DNA from: an uncultured Emticicia sp.
Lineage (GTDB): Bacteria; Bacteroidota; Bacteroidia; Cytophagales; Spirosomataceae
Direction: 5' to 3'
NCBI RefSeq assembly: GCF_937903345.1
Contig: NZ_CALCZQ010000001.1
Coordinates: forward strand, 39,517 to 103,516
DNA length: 64,000 nt
This document shows positions 8,654-18,214 of the stretch, piece by piece; the stretch's first letter is position 1; each line of letters begins with the position of its first letter. Made by a program: the position numbers and the translations under genes. Under the pieces are notes generated by a model, which searched no databases, was not told the DNA's origin, and worked only from the letters and a program-made list of their open reading frames with translations.

Positions 8654-10156
8654 TTATTTTTTATAACGTAGAGTGAGTGCATTTTTGCCAATAATTTTAC
8701 CAACTTCCTCACCTTGTTCGATACCATCTCTAAAATGAATTCCTCCATAAACCCTTGACATACTACATTCTTTTGCGGCCGTCCAAAACGAGATAAAAGT
8801 CTTTGGTGGTCCAACAAAATATTTTGAATAATCTACAAAACTTATATTATCACCTATTTTTGAGGTAAGTACAGTTGCCATTGTGGAGGTTTGAGCAGAA
8901 TGCCCCGACGGAAATTCAGGGAAAGGTGGCGTAAGTAAAGCAGGTTCCCACTGATTATCAATGTATTTCTTAATGTATGCAATCGGACGAATTAAATTAT
9001 ACTGATATTTCAATCGCCAAGTGACAATAAAAGCATCACTAATTGCAATTGTTAAGTTGCTGTAAAGTTCAGTTGCACTTGCCAAATCGATAGGTCTTTG
9101 CTTCAAAACTTGCGTTAGAATTGAAATAGAATGCCCAGGTGCAGTATAGGTAAATGTAGCTGCATCATCCCAAAAATTTGCAATCTGCAATTTCTCACTA
9201 TTTGGCACCACTTCCTTTGATAAATCATATACTTCCTTGGCCATTCTATAAAAAGGAGAATTTGGATAAATAGAAAATTCAACCTTAGGATTTATGTCGA
9301 TTACTTCTTGATTTTTGGCAATAAAAGTACGATTCTCGCCCCATCTCGGGTGTAGTGGCCCTGTATTTTCTAAATCAGCTACTCGGTTTATTTCAAAACA
9401 TGATTGGCAAATCGGTAATTTATAACCCATACTGTAGGTACGTAAAAAGGATTGATGTCCACCGTCGTTCTTTGAATATTCATAAATCCAAAAGGCAATT
9501 TTTGCACCATACAACTTTGATTTCTTCAAGGCGTCAGGTGAAAGTTGGCGAACAAAATGTGCATTAATTGAATCATTCAAGGCATAAACCTTTTCCATCC
9601 AAATATATGGAGCTGAAATAAAAAATTTATCTACTAATTTAAAAACTGCTGAATTTAGAGCAACGGCTGGGTTAAAAAAACGACCATCTATATTTAAACT
9701 ATCTGGTCTGTGAAATTCTTGTAACTGATCAGATAAAGAAATATTGCCCAAATTCGCTGGTAAAATTGCTTCATAAGCAGCTAAATTTATATAGGCAAAG
9801 TTTCTTGATGCAACATTTGGGCTATATCCTTGGGTTTGTTCAACTAATTCAAAAATCAATTCATGCCATTTTACGAGTAAATCTGAATTTGTGTAATCAT
9901 AAACCCTCGTTGGCTCAACCTTGTTTGGGGTTGGATTTCCATTTTGTGTATTTTCTATTCTTGAATTCTCCCTTAATTCAACAACATTTGAAGGTTTTTC
10001 AGTTTTTATTATTATTTCCGGTGAAATATTCGGTTTTTCCTTTTTTGCAGGTAGAACTACCTTAGGCGTAATCTTTTTTACAGACTTTGCTGGAGTCTGT
10101 GCCTGGCAAATTGATACACTTGAAATTATAAAAAAAATGATTAGTTTTCGGTTCAT
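8654..10156 (-). CDS. PAP2-superfamily vanadium-dependent haloperoxidase-like protein
   Basis: A 500-residue exported protein with a signal peptide (LIIFFIISSVSICQAQ) and then a Lys/Pro-rich linker to about residue 75. The C-terminal third has all three parts of the vanadate/phosphate-binding site of the PAP2 superfamily: Kx6RP as KYQYNLIRP, PSGH in FPEFPSGHSAQT, and SRx5H as SRVYGGIHFRDG. This arrangement is shared by vanadium haloperoxidases and PAP2 phosphatases, so the sequence does not separate halide oxidation from phosphatase activity. The length and periplasmic location match the family annotated as vanadium-dependent haloperoxidase. It is the first gene of a two-gene operon with the FAD oxidoreductase. 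Confidence 0.85.
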   Translation of the reverse strand: MNRKLIIFFIISSVSICQAQTPAKSVKKITPKVVLPAKKEKPNISPEIIIKTEKPSNVVELRENSRIENTQNGNPTPNKVEPTRVYDYTNSDLLVKWHELIFELVEQTQGYSPNVASRNFAYINLAAYEAILPANLGNISLSDQLQEFHRPDSLNIDGRFFNPAVALNSAVFKLVDKFFISAPYIWMEKVYALNDSINAHFVRQLSPDALKKSKLYGAKIAFWIYEYSKNDGGHQSFLRTYSMGYKLPICQSCFEINRVADLENTGPLHPRWGENRTFIAKNQEVIDINPKVEFSIYPNSPFYRMAKEVYDLSKEVVPNSEKLQIANFWDDAATFTYTAPGHSISILTQVLKQRPIDLASATELYSNLTIAISDAFIVTWRLKYQYNLIRPIAYIKKYIDNQWEPALLTPPFPEFPSGHSAQTSTMATVLTSKIGDNISFVDYSKYFVGPPKTFISFWTAAKECSMSRVYGGIHFRDGIEQGEEVGKIIGKNALTLRYKK

Positions 10157-10301
10157 GGGTAATTCAAAAATTTAGTGTAGCGAAAGTTTAAAACTTAAAA
10201 ATCATCATTTTAAGACAATTATTATCTACAAATTTAATTTATTTCTTCACTTAAAAAAAATCCATGTAATTTAGTGGCACAAAAACATTTTCGTGAATAC
10301 A

Positions 10302-13211
10302 ATGCCCGCAAAAAAACTTTTCCTGTTGGATGCAATGGCTCTGATATATAGAGCTCATTTTGCCTTTATCAAAGCCCCTCGAATCACCTCAACTGGCCTA
10401 AATACAAGTTGTGTATTTGGTTTTGCCAATGCTATTTTGGAAGTAATCCAAAAAGAAAAGCCAACACATATTGGTGTCGCTTTCGATTTACCGGGTGGAA
10501 CATTTAGAAATGAATGGTTTCCTGAATACAAAGCCAACCGACAAGAACAACCTGAAGACATTACGATTGCCATACCTTATGTAAAAAAATTGGTCGAAGC
10601 AATGGATATTCCATTATTGATGCTCGCCGGTTACGAAGCTGATGATGTGATTGGAACAATTGCTAAAAAAGCTGCCAAACAAGATTTTGAAGTTTTTATG
10701 ATGACTCCAGATAAAGACTATGGGCAGTTGGTCGAAGAGCATATTTATATGTATAAACCTGCCATTTTTGGCAAAGATGCAGAAAAACTTGGTGTTAGCG
10801 AAATTTGTGAAAAATGGGGGATTGAGCGTCCAGACCAAGTAATTGATTTACTTGGTCTAATGGGTGATGCTGTTGATAATATTCCAGGAGTGCCTGGCGT
10901 TGGAGAAAAGACAGCTGCTAAATTAATTGCCTCTTATGGCTCAGTTGAGGGTCTTTACGAAAATGTCGATAAATTGACTGGAAAAATAGCTGAAGCTATC
11001 AAAAACAATAAAGAACAGGCATTTTTGTCGAAAAAACTGGCTCGTATTGAATTGGATGTTCCGATTGATTTTGATGAAGAATTCTTAAAAATAAGTTCTC
11101 CAAAGGTAGAACTTATGTCTCCATTATTAGACGAATTGGAATTCCGAACACTTCGCAAGAGACTATTACCAAACGAACCACAAGAGTCAAATACAAAAAC
11201 ATCGCCAGCAAATATTTCTTCTACTACAGCTCCAATCGCAAATGCCCTCAAAGCAAAATCAGGTACCCAGATTTCAATGTTTGAAGCGATGTCAACTTCA
11301 TCTGCTGAAACTAATGCAATAGCAAATACAAGTCAAACCCCATTTGAAGAAGAGGAAGAATTGCAAACTAGGGCGAATTCGGCGAAGGATACAATTCTAA
11401 ATAAAGTACATGAATACCATTTGATGGATACTCCTGCCCTACGCAAAAGTTTGATTCAATATTTGAATAATCAAGATGAATTTTGTTTTGATTCAGAAAC
11501 AACTTCGGTTGATGCTGTTGATGCTGAAATAGTTGGACTTTCGTTTGCTTATTACGCTGGTGAAGCATTCTACGTGCCAATTCCAAGTGACCAAATTGAG
11601 GCTCAATCAATAATGAATGAGTTTAAAGAAGTATTTGAAAATGAATCGATTACGAAAATCGGACAAAATATCAAATATGACTTAATGGTTTTAAAAAACT
11701 ATGGTATAGTGCTAAAAGGTCGAATGTTTGATACGATGTTGGCTCATTATATAATCGAGCCCGAACAACGCCATGGCATGGATTATTTAGCGAATGTTTA
11801 TCTCAACTACGATCCTGTTTCGATCGAAACACTTATTGGTAAGCGAAGTGTCGCCCAAGGAAAAAGTCAAGGAAGTATGAGAGATGTGGCCATTGAAAAA
11901 ATCAAAGAATATGCAGCAGAAGATGCTGATATAACATTACAATTAAAGCAAATGCTTGAACCAAAACTTGCCGATTCCCAACAACAAAAGTTACTCGAAA
12001 ATGTAGAGATGCCTTTGGTGAATGTTTTGGCAAATATGGAAATGGAAGGGGTGAGAATTGATATGAATGCATTGCACGAAATGTCTGCCGTGCTTGAAAC
12101 AGATGTAAAACAAATTCAATCTGACATTTTCACACTTGCCGGACAAGAATTTAACGTAGCTTCACCAAAACAACTCGGCGAAATTCTTTTCGATAAACTC
12201 AAACTCGATAACAAAGCCAAGAAAACCAAAACTGGACAATACGCAACGGGCGAAGATATACTTTCAAAACTAGAAAACGAGCACGAAATTGTACGTAAAA
12301 TACTAGATTTTAGAGAGTTAGTGAAACTCAAAAATACTTATGTTGATGCACTTCCATCGTTGGTCTCAAAAAAGACTGGGCGTATTCATACCTCATACAA
12401 TCAGGCAGTGGCAGCGACTGGGCGTTTGAGCTCAACAAATCCAAACTTACAAAATATTCCGATTCGAACGCCACGAGGACGAGAAATCAGAAAGGCATTT
12501 GTACCACGAAACGAAGAATACGTCATTCTTTCAGCCGATTATTCGCAGATTGAACTTCGCATCATGGCAGCATTTAGTGGCGATGAAAGTATGCTCGAAG
12601 CCTTCAACCAAGGCATTGACATTCATTCAACCACAGCCTCGAAAGTATTTAAAGTTGGTCTTACTGATGTAACTTCTGATATGCGTAGAAAAGCTAAAAT
12701 GGTCAATTTTGGCATTATTTATGGCATTTCTGCCTTTGGTTTGTCACAAAGACTTAATATTCCTCGTGGCGAAGCTAAAGAAATAATTGATGCTTATTGG
12801 GTAGAATTTCCAAAAATCAAACAATTCATGGACGATACCATCAATAAAGCTCGTGAAATGAAGTTTGTTGAAACAATTTTGGGTCGTCGCAGATATTTGC
12901 GTGATATCAATTCACAAAATATGACCGACCGAGGTTTTGCCGAACGAAATGCCATCAACGCACCGATTCAAGGCTCAGCTGCTGATATGATAAAAATTGC
13001 GATGATAAATATTCATAATTTCATGGAGCAAGAAAATCTCAAATCACGCATGATTTTGCAAGTGCATGACGAACTTGTTTTTGATGCTCACCGCTCAGAA
13101 GTTGATTTCTTAAAGGCAAAAGTAGATGAATTGATGTGTTCAGCAATTCCAATGTCGGTAAAAATGGAAACAGGAATAGGTTTTGGCGAAAATTGGTTGG
13201 AAGCACATTGA
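10302..13211 (+). CDS. polA: DNA polymerase I
   Basis: 969 residues from the ATG at 10302; a GTG at 10293 in the same frame is possible but less likely. It fills gaps and removes RNA primers during replication and repair. Three domains are visible. A 5'-3' nuclease occupies about residues 1-290 (FLLDAMALIYRAHFAF, AGYEADDVIGT, GLMGDAVDNIPGVPGVGEKTA). A 3'-5' exonuclease follows from about 390 and retains its acidic residues (CFDSETTS, IGQNIKYDLMVL, YAAEDADITLQL), so proofreading should be active. The polymerase domain has SADYSQIELRIMA, RRKAKMVNFGIIYG and LQVHDELVFDA. A low-complexity Ser/Thr/Ala/Asn linker of about 60-80 residues joins the two nuclease domains. Confidence 0.97.
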   Translation: MPAKKLFLLDAMALIYRAHFAFIKAPRITSTGLNTSCVFGFANAILEVIQKEKPTHIGVAFDLPGGTFRNEWFPEYKANRQEQPEDITIAIPYVKKLVEAMDIPLLMLAGYEADDVIGTIAKKAAKQDFEVFMMTPDKDYGQLVEEHIYMYKPAIFGKDAEKLGVSEICEKWGIERPDQVIDLLGLMGDAVDNIPGVPGVGEKTAAKLIASYGSVEGLYENVDKLTGKIAEAIKNNKEQAFLSKKLARIELDVPIDFDEEFLKISSPKVELMSPLLDELEFRTLRKRLLPNEPQESNTKTSPANISSTTAPIANALKAKSGTQISMFEAMSTSSAETNAIANTSQTPFEEEEELQTRANSAKDTILNKVHEYHLMDTPALRKSLIQYLNNQDEFCFDSETTSVDAVDAEIVGLSFAYYAGEAFYVPIPSDQIEAQSIMNEFKEVFENESITKIGQNIKYDLMVLKNYGIVLKGRMFDTMLAHYIIEPEQRHGMDYLANVYLNYDPVSIETLIGKRSVAQGKSQGSMRDVAIEKIKEYAAEDADITLQLKQMLEPKLADSQQQKLLENVEMPLVNVLANMEMEGVRIDMNALHEMSAVLETDVKQIQSDIFTLAGQEFNVASPKQLGEILFDKLKLDNKAKKTKTGQYATGEDILSKLENEHEIVRKILDFRELVKLKNTYVDALPSLVSKKTGRIHTSYNQAVAATGRLSSTNPNLQNIPIRTPRGREIRKAFVPRNEEYVILSADYSQIELRIMAAFSGDESMLEAFNQGIDIHSTTASKVFKVGLTDVTSDMRRKAKMVNFGIIYGISAFGLSQRLNIPRGEAKEIIDAYWVEFPKIKQFMDDTINKAREMKFVETILGRRRYLRDINSQNMTDRGFAERNAINAPIQGSAADMIKIAMINIHNFMEQENLKSRMILQVHDELVFDAHRSEVDFLKAKVDELMCSAIPMSVKMETGIGFGENWLEAH

Positions 13212-13240
13212 TACCGTATCAAACATACAGGAAATTTGTC

Positions 13241-13272
13241 TTGGAATTATAGACATTTTTCCTATATATTTG
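13241..13272 (+). promoter_or_regulatory. Promoter of the xre-res module
   Basis: TTG at 13241-13243 and TATATTTG at 13265-13272 are separated by 21 bases, a good Bacteroidota -33/-7 pair. It lies inside the apparent N-terminal extension of the antitoxin frame and so supports translation from the ATG at 13293. Confidence 0.6.
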
Positions 13273-13292
13273 TATTATTAAAAGGTAAAACA

Positions 13293-13688
13293 ATGACAGT
13301 AGCTAAAAGAAAACCAAGTAATTATATGCTTTTGATTCAAGCACATGAAGGAATTGACGCAAAAAAAATGCAAGAATTAATGCTTTTTACGCATCATGAC
13401 AAAAGTTTCTTTGCCGAAATCTTACATATTTCACCTAAAACGATTGATAGATACATAAAAGAAGATAAAAAATTCAACCCAACCGAAAGTGAGAAAATAC
13501 TTAAACTCGAACAAGTTTACGAATGGGGAAAAGAGGTTTTTGGTGATATTGATACATTTAATGAATGGATTGAAGAGCCTGCTTATGGTTTAGCTGATAG
13601 AATTCCTAAAACATTAATGCAAACACACGGTGGTTTAGCATTAGTTGAAGAAGAATTAATTAGAATTGCTTACGGTGCTTTGGCTTAA
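13293..13688 (+). CDS. Xre/MbcA/ParS-type antitoxin with DUF2384 domain
   Basis: 131 residues from ATG 13293. An in-frame TTG at 13236 is rejected because a promoter-like sequence overlaps the extension. The N-terminal half is a helix-turn-helix of the Xre-like antitoxin type (FFAEILHISPKTIDRYIKED). The C-terminal half, from about residue 85, is the DUF2384 region (VYEWGKEVFGDIDTFNEWI, ending GGLALVEEELIRIAYG). It is expected to neutralise the RES toxin and repress the operon by binding its own promoter. The toxin gene follows after 6 bases. Confidence 0.92.
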   Translation: MTVAKRKPSNYMLLIQAHEGIDAKKMQELMLFTHHDKSFFAEILHISPKTIDRYIKEDKKFNPTESEKILKLEQVYEWGKEVFGDIDTFNEWIEEPAYGLADRIPKTLMQTHGGLALVEEELIRIAYGALA

Positions 13689-13694
13689 TCAATA

Positions 13695-14144
13695 ATGAAT
13701 ATTTATCGAATTACTACTCCAAATTACACAAAACTAACCGCTTCTGGAAGAGCTGCTAGATGGAATAAAAACGGAGAATTTGTTATTTATGCCGCTTCGA
13801 GTATTGCATTAGCTTGCCTCGAGAACATTATACATAGAAATAAAAAAGGATTACTTGGAGAGTTTAGAATACTGACTATAGAAATACCTAAAAAGGTCAG
13901 TACAAAAAAAATTGCACTCCATGATTTAACAGAAGACTGGTCAGATAAAAATAATTTTGAAATTTGCCAAGAAATTACGACAACTTGGTTAGAAAATTTA
14001 GAAAGTTGTATCTTAATTGTTCCTTCTGTTATTTTTCAGCTCGAAAAAAACTATTTAATCAATCCACAGCATCCTGACTTCAAGTACATCAATCTTCTTT
14101 CAGTCGAAGAATTCACTTTTGATAATCGCATAAAATCTGAATGA
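13695..14144 (+). CDS. RES-domain toxin
   Basis: 149 residues, the normal length for RES toxins of the Xre-RES type II systems, which deplete cellular NAD+. Conserved positions are Arg5 (IYRI), Arg22 (GRAARWN), Tyr32, Glu43 (ACLENIIH) and Ser111 (LIVPSVIF), followed by the NPQHPDF motif near residue 123. The Arg, Glu and Ser that give the domain its name are all in place, so the toxin looks intact. The stop overlaps the next start in an ATGA arrangement, which links the toxin to the nucleotidyltransferase gene. Confidence 0.92.
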   Translation: MNIYRITTPNYTKLTASGRAARWNKNGEFVIYAASSIALACLENIIHRNKKGLLGEFRILTIEIPKKVSTKKIALHDLTEDWSDKNNFEICQEITTTWLENLESCILIVPSVIFQLEKNYLINPQHPDFKYINLLSVEEFTFDNRIKSE

Positions 14145-14743
14145 ATACCGCAATAATTATACTCGCTGCAGGGGCGTCGTCTCGAATGGGAGCTCCCAAA
14201 CAACTTTTACTAGTTGATGGTAAAACACTCATCAAACGGATCTGTGAGACCGCGATGGAAACGCCTTGCCACCCGGTTGTGGCGGTATTAGGTGCAAATA
14301 AAAGCTTAATTTGTAAGGAAACCGACCGAATGCCGATAACAATAATCGATAATCCACAATGGGAAAATGGGATGTCGAGTTCAATAAAAATAGGATTAGC
14401 AGGTGCATATTTGACCGAAAAATCCTTAGAGGCAATTGTTTTCTTGACTGTTGATATGCCATACGTAAGTGCCGAATTAATCAATAAAATGATAGAAAAA
14501 GCAGAATCCGACGAAAAAATTGAAATTGTTGCTTGCAAATATGAAAATCAGCTGGGTATACCAGTATTATTCAAACGAGCTTTGTTTACAAATTTACTTG
14601 AACTAATTGGTGATGAAGGAGCAAAAAAAATTGTAGTCGAACACAAAAATAAAGTTGCCTTTATTGATTTCCCTGAAGGTAGAATCGATTTGGATACTGT
14701 AGAAGAATACCACAATTTTATATCAAAATATAACTCAAATTAA
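14141..14743 (+). CDS. MobA-like NTP transferase family protein
   Basis: 200 residues with the nucleotidyltransferase signature IILAAGASSRMGAPKQLLL (about residues 5-23) and the metal-binding VFLTVDMPYVS near residue 105. This is the MobA/MocA group, which transfers CMP or GMP to molybdopterin; CTP:molybdopterin cytidylyltransferase-like proteins are closest in pattern. No other molybdenum cofactor gene is in the window, so the substrate is uncertain. It starts 4 bases inside the RES toxin gene and its stop abuts the acyltransferase start, so translation is probably coupled across the cluster. Confidence 0.87.
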   Translation: MNTAIIILAAGASSRMGAPKQLLLVDGKTLIKRICETAMETPCHPVVAVLGANKSLICKETDRMPITIIDNPQWENGMSSSIKIGLAGAYLTEKSLEAIVFLTVDMPYVSAELINKMIEKAESDEKIEIVACKYENQLGIPVLFKRALFTNLLELIGDEGAKKIVVEHKNKVAFIDFPEGRIDLDTVEEYHNFISKYNSN

Positions 14744-15642
14744 TGAAAAAAATAGGTTTTTATATAGCTTTACCCTTCATTTATATCGTTTCATATCTAC
14801 CTTTTAGTATTTTATATCTGATTTCAGATTTTTTATACTTTCTGGTTTACTACCTAATTGGATATCGTAAAAAAGTCGTTAGACAAAATTTACAAAGAAG
14901 TTTTCCTGAAAAATCTGTTGAAGAATTATTGAAAATCGAGAAAGATTTTTATAGATATATAGTAGATTTCTTTCTAGAAATGTTTAAAAGTGTAACTATC
15001 AGCCAAAACAAACTTAAAAAACATTTTAATATTGAAAACGAACAGATTCTTGATGAATTACTGTCTAAAAAACGTAATATTATTGTTACGGCTGGCCATT
15101 ACGGAAATCACGAACTAGCTAATTTGGCTCTATCTTTTTTGATTAAATACAAAGTTAAGGGTGTTTACAGGCCACTAACCAATAAATACTTTGAAAATTT
15201 CTTTTTAGATTTTCGGCAGAAATTTGGTACAATGATGATAACAATGGCCGATGCTTCCAAAGAAATTGCAAAAACCGAGGACTATAATTATGCGTTTTTT
15301 CTTGTAAACGACCAATCTCCCCCACCCGAACGCTCTTATTGGACAACATTTTTGAATCAAGAAACTGGTTTTTTTACAGGTCATGAGCGTTTTGCCAAGC
15401 AATACAACATGCCAGTTGTGTATATGTGTATCAACCGAATTGCTAGGGGGAAATATAAAATAAAAGTTGAGCTAATCACCGAAACACCTAATTTACTATC
15501 GGATGGAGAAATTATTGAACTTCACGCTCGCAAACTCGAACGAGATATTAAGGCAAATCCATCTATTTGGTTTTGGTCGCACAAACGTTGGAAATATACC
15601 AAAGTAAATGATGAAATTGTCCCTGTAAGTTACAAAAAATGA
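14743..15642 (+). CDS. Lysophospholipid / lipid A biosynthesis acyltransferase (LpxL/HtrB family)
   Basis: 299 residues. An N-terminal membrane anchor (IALPFIYIVSYLPFSILYLIS) is followed by the acyltransferase block. The catalytic Hx4E appears as GHYGNHE near residue 119, the substrate block as NDQSPPPERSYWTTFL, and the C terminus has FWSHKRWKY. These match the LpxL/HtrB family, which adds secondary acyl chains to lipid A at the inner membrane. The adjacent GT9 gene, overlapping by 4 bases, fits a shared role in outer-membrane lipid or glycan assembly. Confidence 0.92.
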   Translation: MKKIGFYIALPFIYIVSYLPFSILYLISDFLYFLVYYLIGYRKKVVRQNLQRSFPEKSVEELLKIEKDFYRYIVDFFLEMFKSVTISQNKLKKHFNIENEQILDELLSKKRNIIVTAGHYGNHELANLALSFLIKYKVKGVYRPLTNKYFENFFLDFRQKFGTMMITMADASKEIAKTEDYNYAFFLVNDQSPPPERSYWTTFLNQETGFFTGHERFAKQYNMPVVYMCINRIARGKYKIKVELITETPNLLSDGEIIELHARKLERDIKANPSIWFWSHKRWKYTKVNDEIVPVSYKK

Positions 15643-16574
15643 AAAAAACTAAGTTTCTTATTTTAAGATTTTCATCAATCGGAGATATTGTATTGACTAC
15701 ACCTGTAACGAGATGTATTAAAACACAATATCCCAACGCTGTATTACATTTTGCCACCAAAGAGTCTTTCAAAGTATTGGTCGAAAACAATCCATACATT
15801 GATCAATACCATTTACTCGGTAAATCATTAAATAAATTTATTCAAAGTTTACAGACTGAAAACTTTGATTATATCATTGATTTACACAATAACCTAAGGA
15901 CATCAATAATAAAAATGAGGCTTTTTTCTGTAAAATCATTCAGCTTTGATAAACTCAATTTGAGAAAATGGCTTTTGGTAAATTTGAAAATTAACCAAAT
16001 GCCCAATGTCCATATTGTTGAGCGATATTTAGAAACAGTTAAAAGTTTAGGTATAAAGAATGATTTAAATGGGCTTGATTTTTTTATTCCTGAGAAAGAC
16101 AAAGTCCAGATTAATGTAACTTACGTAGCATATGCCCTTGGAGGTCAACACTTTACAAAAAAACTTCCCACCAGCAGAATCATTAAAATTTGTCAGAAAA
16201 TTGATAGAAAAATAATACTTTTGGGTGGAAAAGAAGATAGTCCTGCCGCTGAAGAAATTGAAAAAGCACTAGGAGATAAAATTATCAATGCCTGCGGAAA
16301 ATACAATCTGAATCAATCTGCCTCGCTCGTTCAACAAGCCGAGTACATCATTACCCACGATACAGGTTTGATGCACATCGCTTCTGCTTTAAAGAAAAAA
16401 GTAATTTCAATTTGGGGAAATACCGTCCCCGAATTTGGAATGTACCCATACCTGACAGCGTTTTCAATCATCGAAAATAAAGAAATTTCATGCAGACCTT
16501 GTTCGAAAATTGGCTATGCCAAATGTCCAAAAAGACATTTTAAGTGTATGAATGAACTAAACTTAGATTTCTGA
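15639..16574 (+). CDS. Glycosyltransferase family 9 (heptosyltransferase-like)
   Basis: 311 residues with the GT9 layout. It starts ILRFSSIGDIVLTTPV (about residues 7-22), has ILLGGKEDSPAAEEI in the nucleotide-sugar domain, and then the donor-binding ITHDTGLMHIASALKKKVISIWG. Such enzymes add heptose or related sugars to the inner core of lipopolysaccharide. The C-terminal CRPCSKIGYAKCPKRHFKCM has several cysteines, as often seen in this family. It overlaps the acyltransferase by 4 bases and is the last gene of the operon. Confidence 0.92.
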   Translation: MKKTKFLILRFSSIGDIVLTTPVTRCIKTQYPNAVLHFATKESFKVLVENNPYIDQYHLLGKSLNKFIQSLQTENFDYIIDLHNNLRTSIIKMRLFSVKSFSFDKLNLRKWLLVNLKINQMPNVHIVERYLETVKSLGIKNDLNGLDFFIPEKDKVQINVTYVAYALGGQHFTKKLPTSRIIKICQKIDRKIILLGGKEDSPAAEEIEKALGDKIINACGKYNLNQSASLVQQAEYIITHDTGLMHIASALKKKVISIWGNTVPEFGMYPYLTAFSIIENKEISCRPCSKIGYAKCPKRHFKCMNELNLDF

Positions 16575-16660
16575 GCAATCTAACTTTAAATTTACTCTGG
16601 TTTTATAAAAATATCGTCTTCAAATCGATCTTATGCTATGGTTTTAAAGACGTTATTAAC

Positions 16661-16668
16661 TATTTTTG
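16661..16668 (+). promoter_or_regulatory. Possible -7 promoter box for the M28 peptidase gene
   Basis: TATTTTTG fits TAnnTTTG and lies 26 bases before the ATG at 16695. No clear -33 TTG is present. Confidence 0.3.
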
Positions 16669-16694
16669 TTAAATTACCCTAACATTCCTCATTC

Positions 16695-18059
16695 ATGAAA
16701 AAAATCTATCTTTTCGTTCTTTCTAGCCTTATTTCAGTTAGTTCGTTCTCCCAAAAAATCATCAATCGTGACCCACAAATTGAAGCACTGGTTAATCAGA
16801 TTTCTAGCGATAGTTTAAAGAAATTTGACGATAAACTTGTTTCATTTGGTACACGTAGCACTCTCTCAACAACGACTGACTCAAAACGTGGCATTGGTGC
16901 TTCTCGTTTATGGGTTTTAAGCAAATTTCAAGAATTTGCCAAAACATCAGATGGTAGAATGACAGCCGTGCTTGACACATTTACACTACAACCAGATGGC
17001 AGAAGAATTGATAAAAGTATTGCTATGGCCAATGTAATGGCAACTCTAAAAGGAACAGACCCAAACGACGACCGAGTTTTTATGGTTAGCGGACATATAG
17101 ACAGTCGAGTAACTGATGTAATGAACCGTGAATCTGCTGCTCCAGGTGCAAATGATGATGGAAGCGGTACAGTAGCAGTTATTGAGTTAGCTCGTGTAAT
17201 GGCTACATCTAAATTTCCAGCGACAATTGTTTTTGTAGTAGTCAGTGGTGAAGAACAAGGATTGCTCGGAGCAAATTATTTAGCCGAAAAAGCATTAAAG
17301 CAAAACTGGAATTTGGAGGCATTATTGAACAATGACATCATGGGTTCAAATAATTCAAATGAAACAAATATCATTGATAATACTCGACTAAGAATTTTCA
17401 GCGAAGGTTTACCCGCTTTTGAAATGGACAAAAAAGTTGGTGCTATACGACAATATGGTGCTGAAAATGATGGAAAAGCTCGTCAATTGGCACGTTATGT
17501 AAAGGAAACTGGCGAACGTTACGTTGATAATCTCGAAATCGTGATGATTTACAGAAACGATCGTTTCTTACGTGGTGGCGACCACACGCCATTCGTCAAT
17601 CGTGGTTTTGCAGCGGTTCGTCTTTCGGAAATGAATGAAAACTTCTTGCACCAGCATCAAGACCTTAGAGTTGAAAATGGTGTTGAATATGGCGATTTAA
17701 TAAAATTTATGGATTTTGAATATCTCCGAAAGAACACTTGTGTAAATCTTGCTTCATTGGCCAATCTTGCGAAATCACCTTCGATACCACAGGATGTGAT
17801 TTTAGATGTAAGAGGTTTGGGAAATTCAACTAATTTGAATTGGAAAGCTCCAAAATCTGGCAAAGTAAAAGGCTATTATGTTTTGATGCGTGAAACTTCA
17901 ATGCCTTATTGGCAGAAAAAGTTTTTCACAACTAATTTAAAAATATCGCTGCCTTACTCAAAAGACAACTATTATTTTGCCGTACAATCAGTTAGCGAGG
18001 AAGGAAACGAGGGCTTGCCAGTTTTGCCAAGAGTAGGGCTTCGTAATGCAGGAGAATAA
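16695..18059 (+). CDS. Secreted M28 family metallopeptidase
   Basis: 454 residues with signal peptide MKKIYLFVLSSLISVSSFSQ. The M28 zinc-site residues appear in order: SGHIDSR (His, Asp), GANDDGSG (Asp), VSGEEQGLLGA (catalytic Glu and ligand Glu), LLNNDIMGSN (Asp) and GGDHTPFVNRG (His). M28 enzymes are di-zinc aminopeptidases or carboxypeptidases. A fibronectin type III-like segment of about 80 residues (NLNWKAPKSGKVKGYYVLMRE, then YYFAVQSVSEEGNEG) forms the C terminus. There is no T9SS sorting tail. It probably acts in the periplasm or outside the cell on peptides. A terminator follows. Confidence 0.93.
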   Translation: MKKIYLFVLSSLISVSSFSQKIINRDPQIEALVNQISSDSLKKFDDKLVSFGTRSTLSTTTDSKRGIGASRLWVLSKFQEFAKTSDGRMTAVLDTFTLQPDGRRIDKSIAMANVMATLKGTDPNDDRVFMVSGHIDSRVTDVMNRESAAPGANDDGSGTVAVIELARVMATSKFPATIVFVVVSGEEQGLLGANYLAEKALKQNWNLEALLNNDIMGSNNSNETNIIDNTRLRIFSEGLPAFEMDKKVGAIRQYGAENDGKARQLARYVKETGERYVDNLEIVMIYRNDRFLRGGDHTPFVNRGFAAVRLSEMNENFLHQHQDLRVENGVEYGDLIKFMDFEYLRKNTCVNLASLANLAKSPSIPQDVILDVRGLGNSTNLNWKAPKSGKVKGYYVLMRETSMPYWQKKFFTTNLKISLPYSKDNYYFAVQSVSEEGNEGLPVLPRVGLRNAGE

Positions 18060-18156
18060 TTTAGAATAGCTCACGATCTATAGGCCTCAGTAATTTAAGC
18101 TATGTATTAGTTTATAGATTCTATGTATATATTCCAATAAAATTTGATAAAATCAC

Positions 18157-18187
18157 AAAAAATCGACAATTTAATGTCGATTTTTTT
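18157..18187. terminator. Hairpin terminator after the M28 gene
   Basis: AAAAAATCGACA pairs with TGTCGATTTTTT across a 6-base loop, giving a 12-bp stem with a T run. It lies about 100 bases after the peptidase stop and just before the DUF1304 gene. Confidence 0.85.
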
Positions 18188-18214
18188 ATTTTTAAACTTA
18201 ACCTTTCTCAAAAA

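Noticed and set aside
13236..13292. N-terminal extension of the Xre antitoxin
   Set aside because: It begins at a TTG and overlaps a good -33/-7 promoter; the downstream ATG gives the normal family length.
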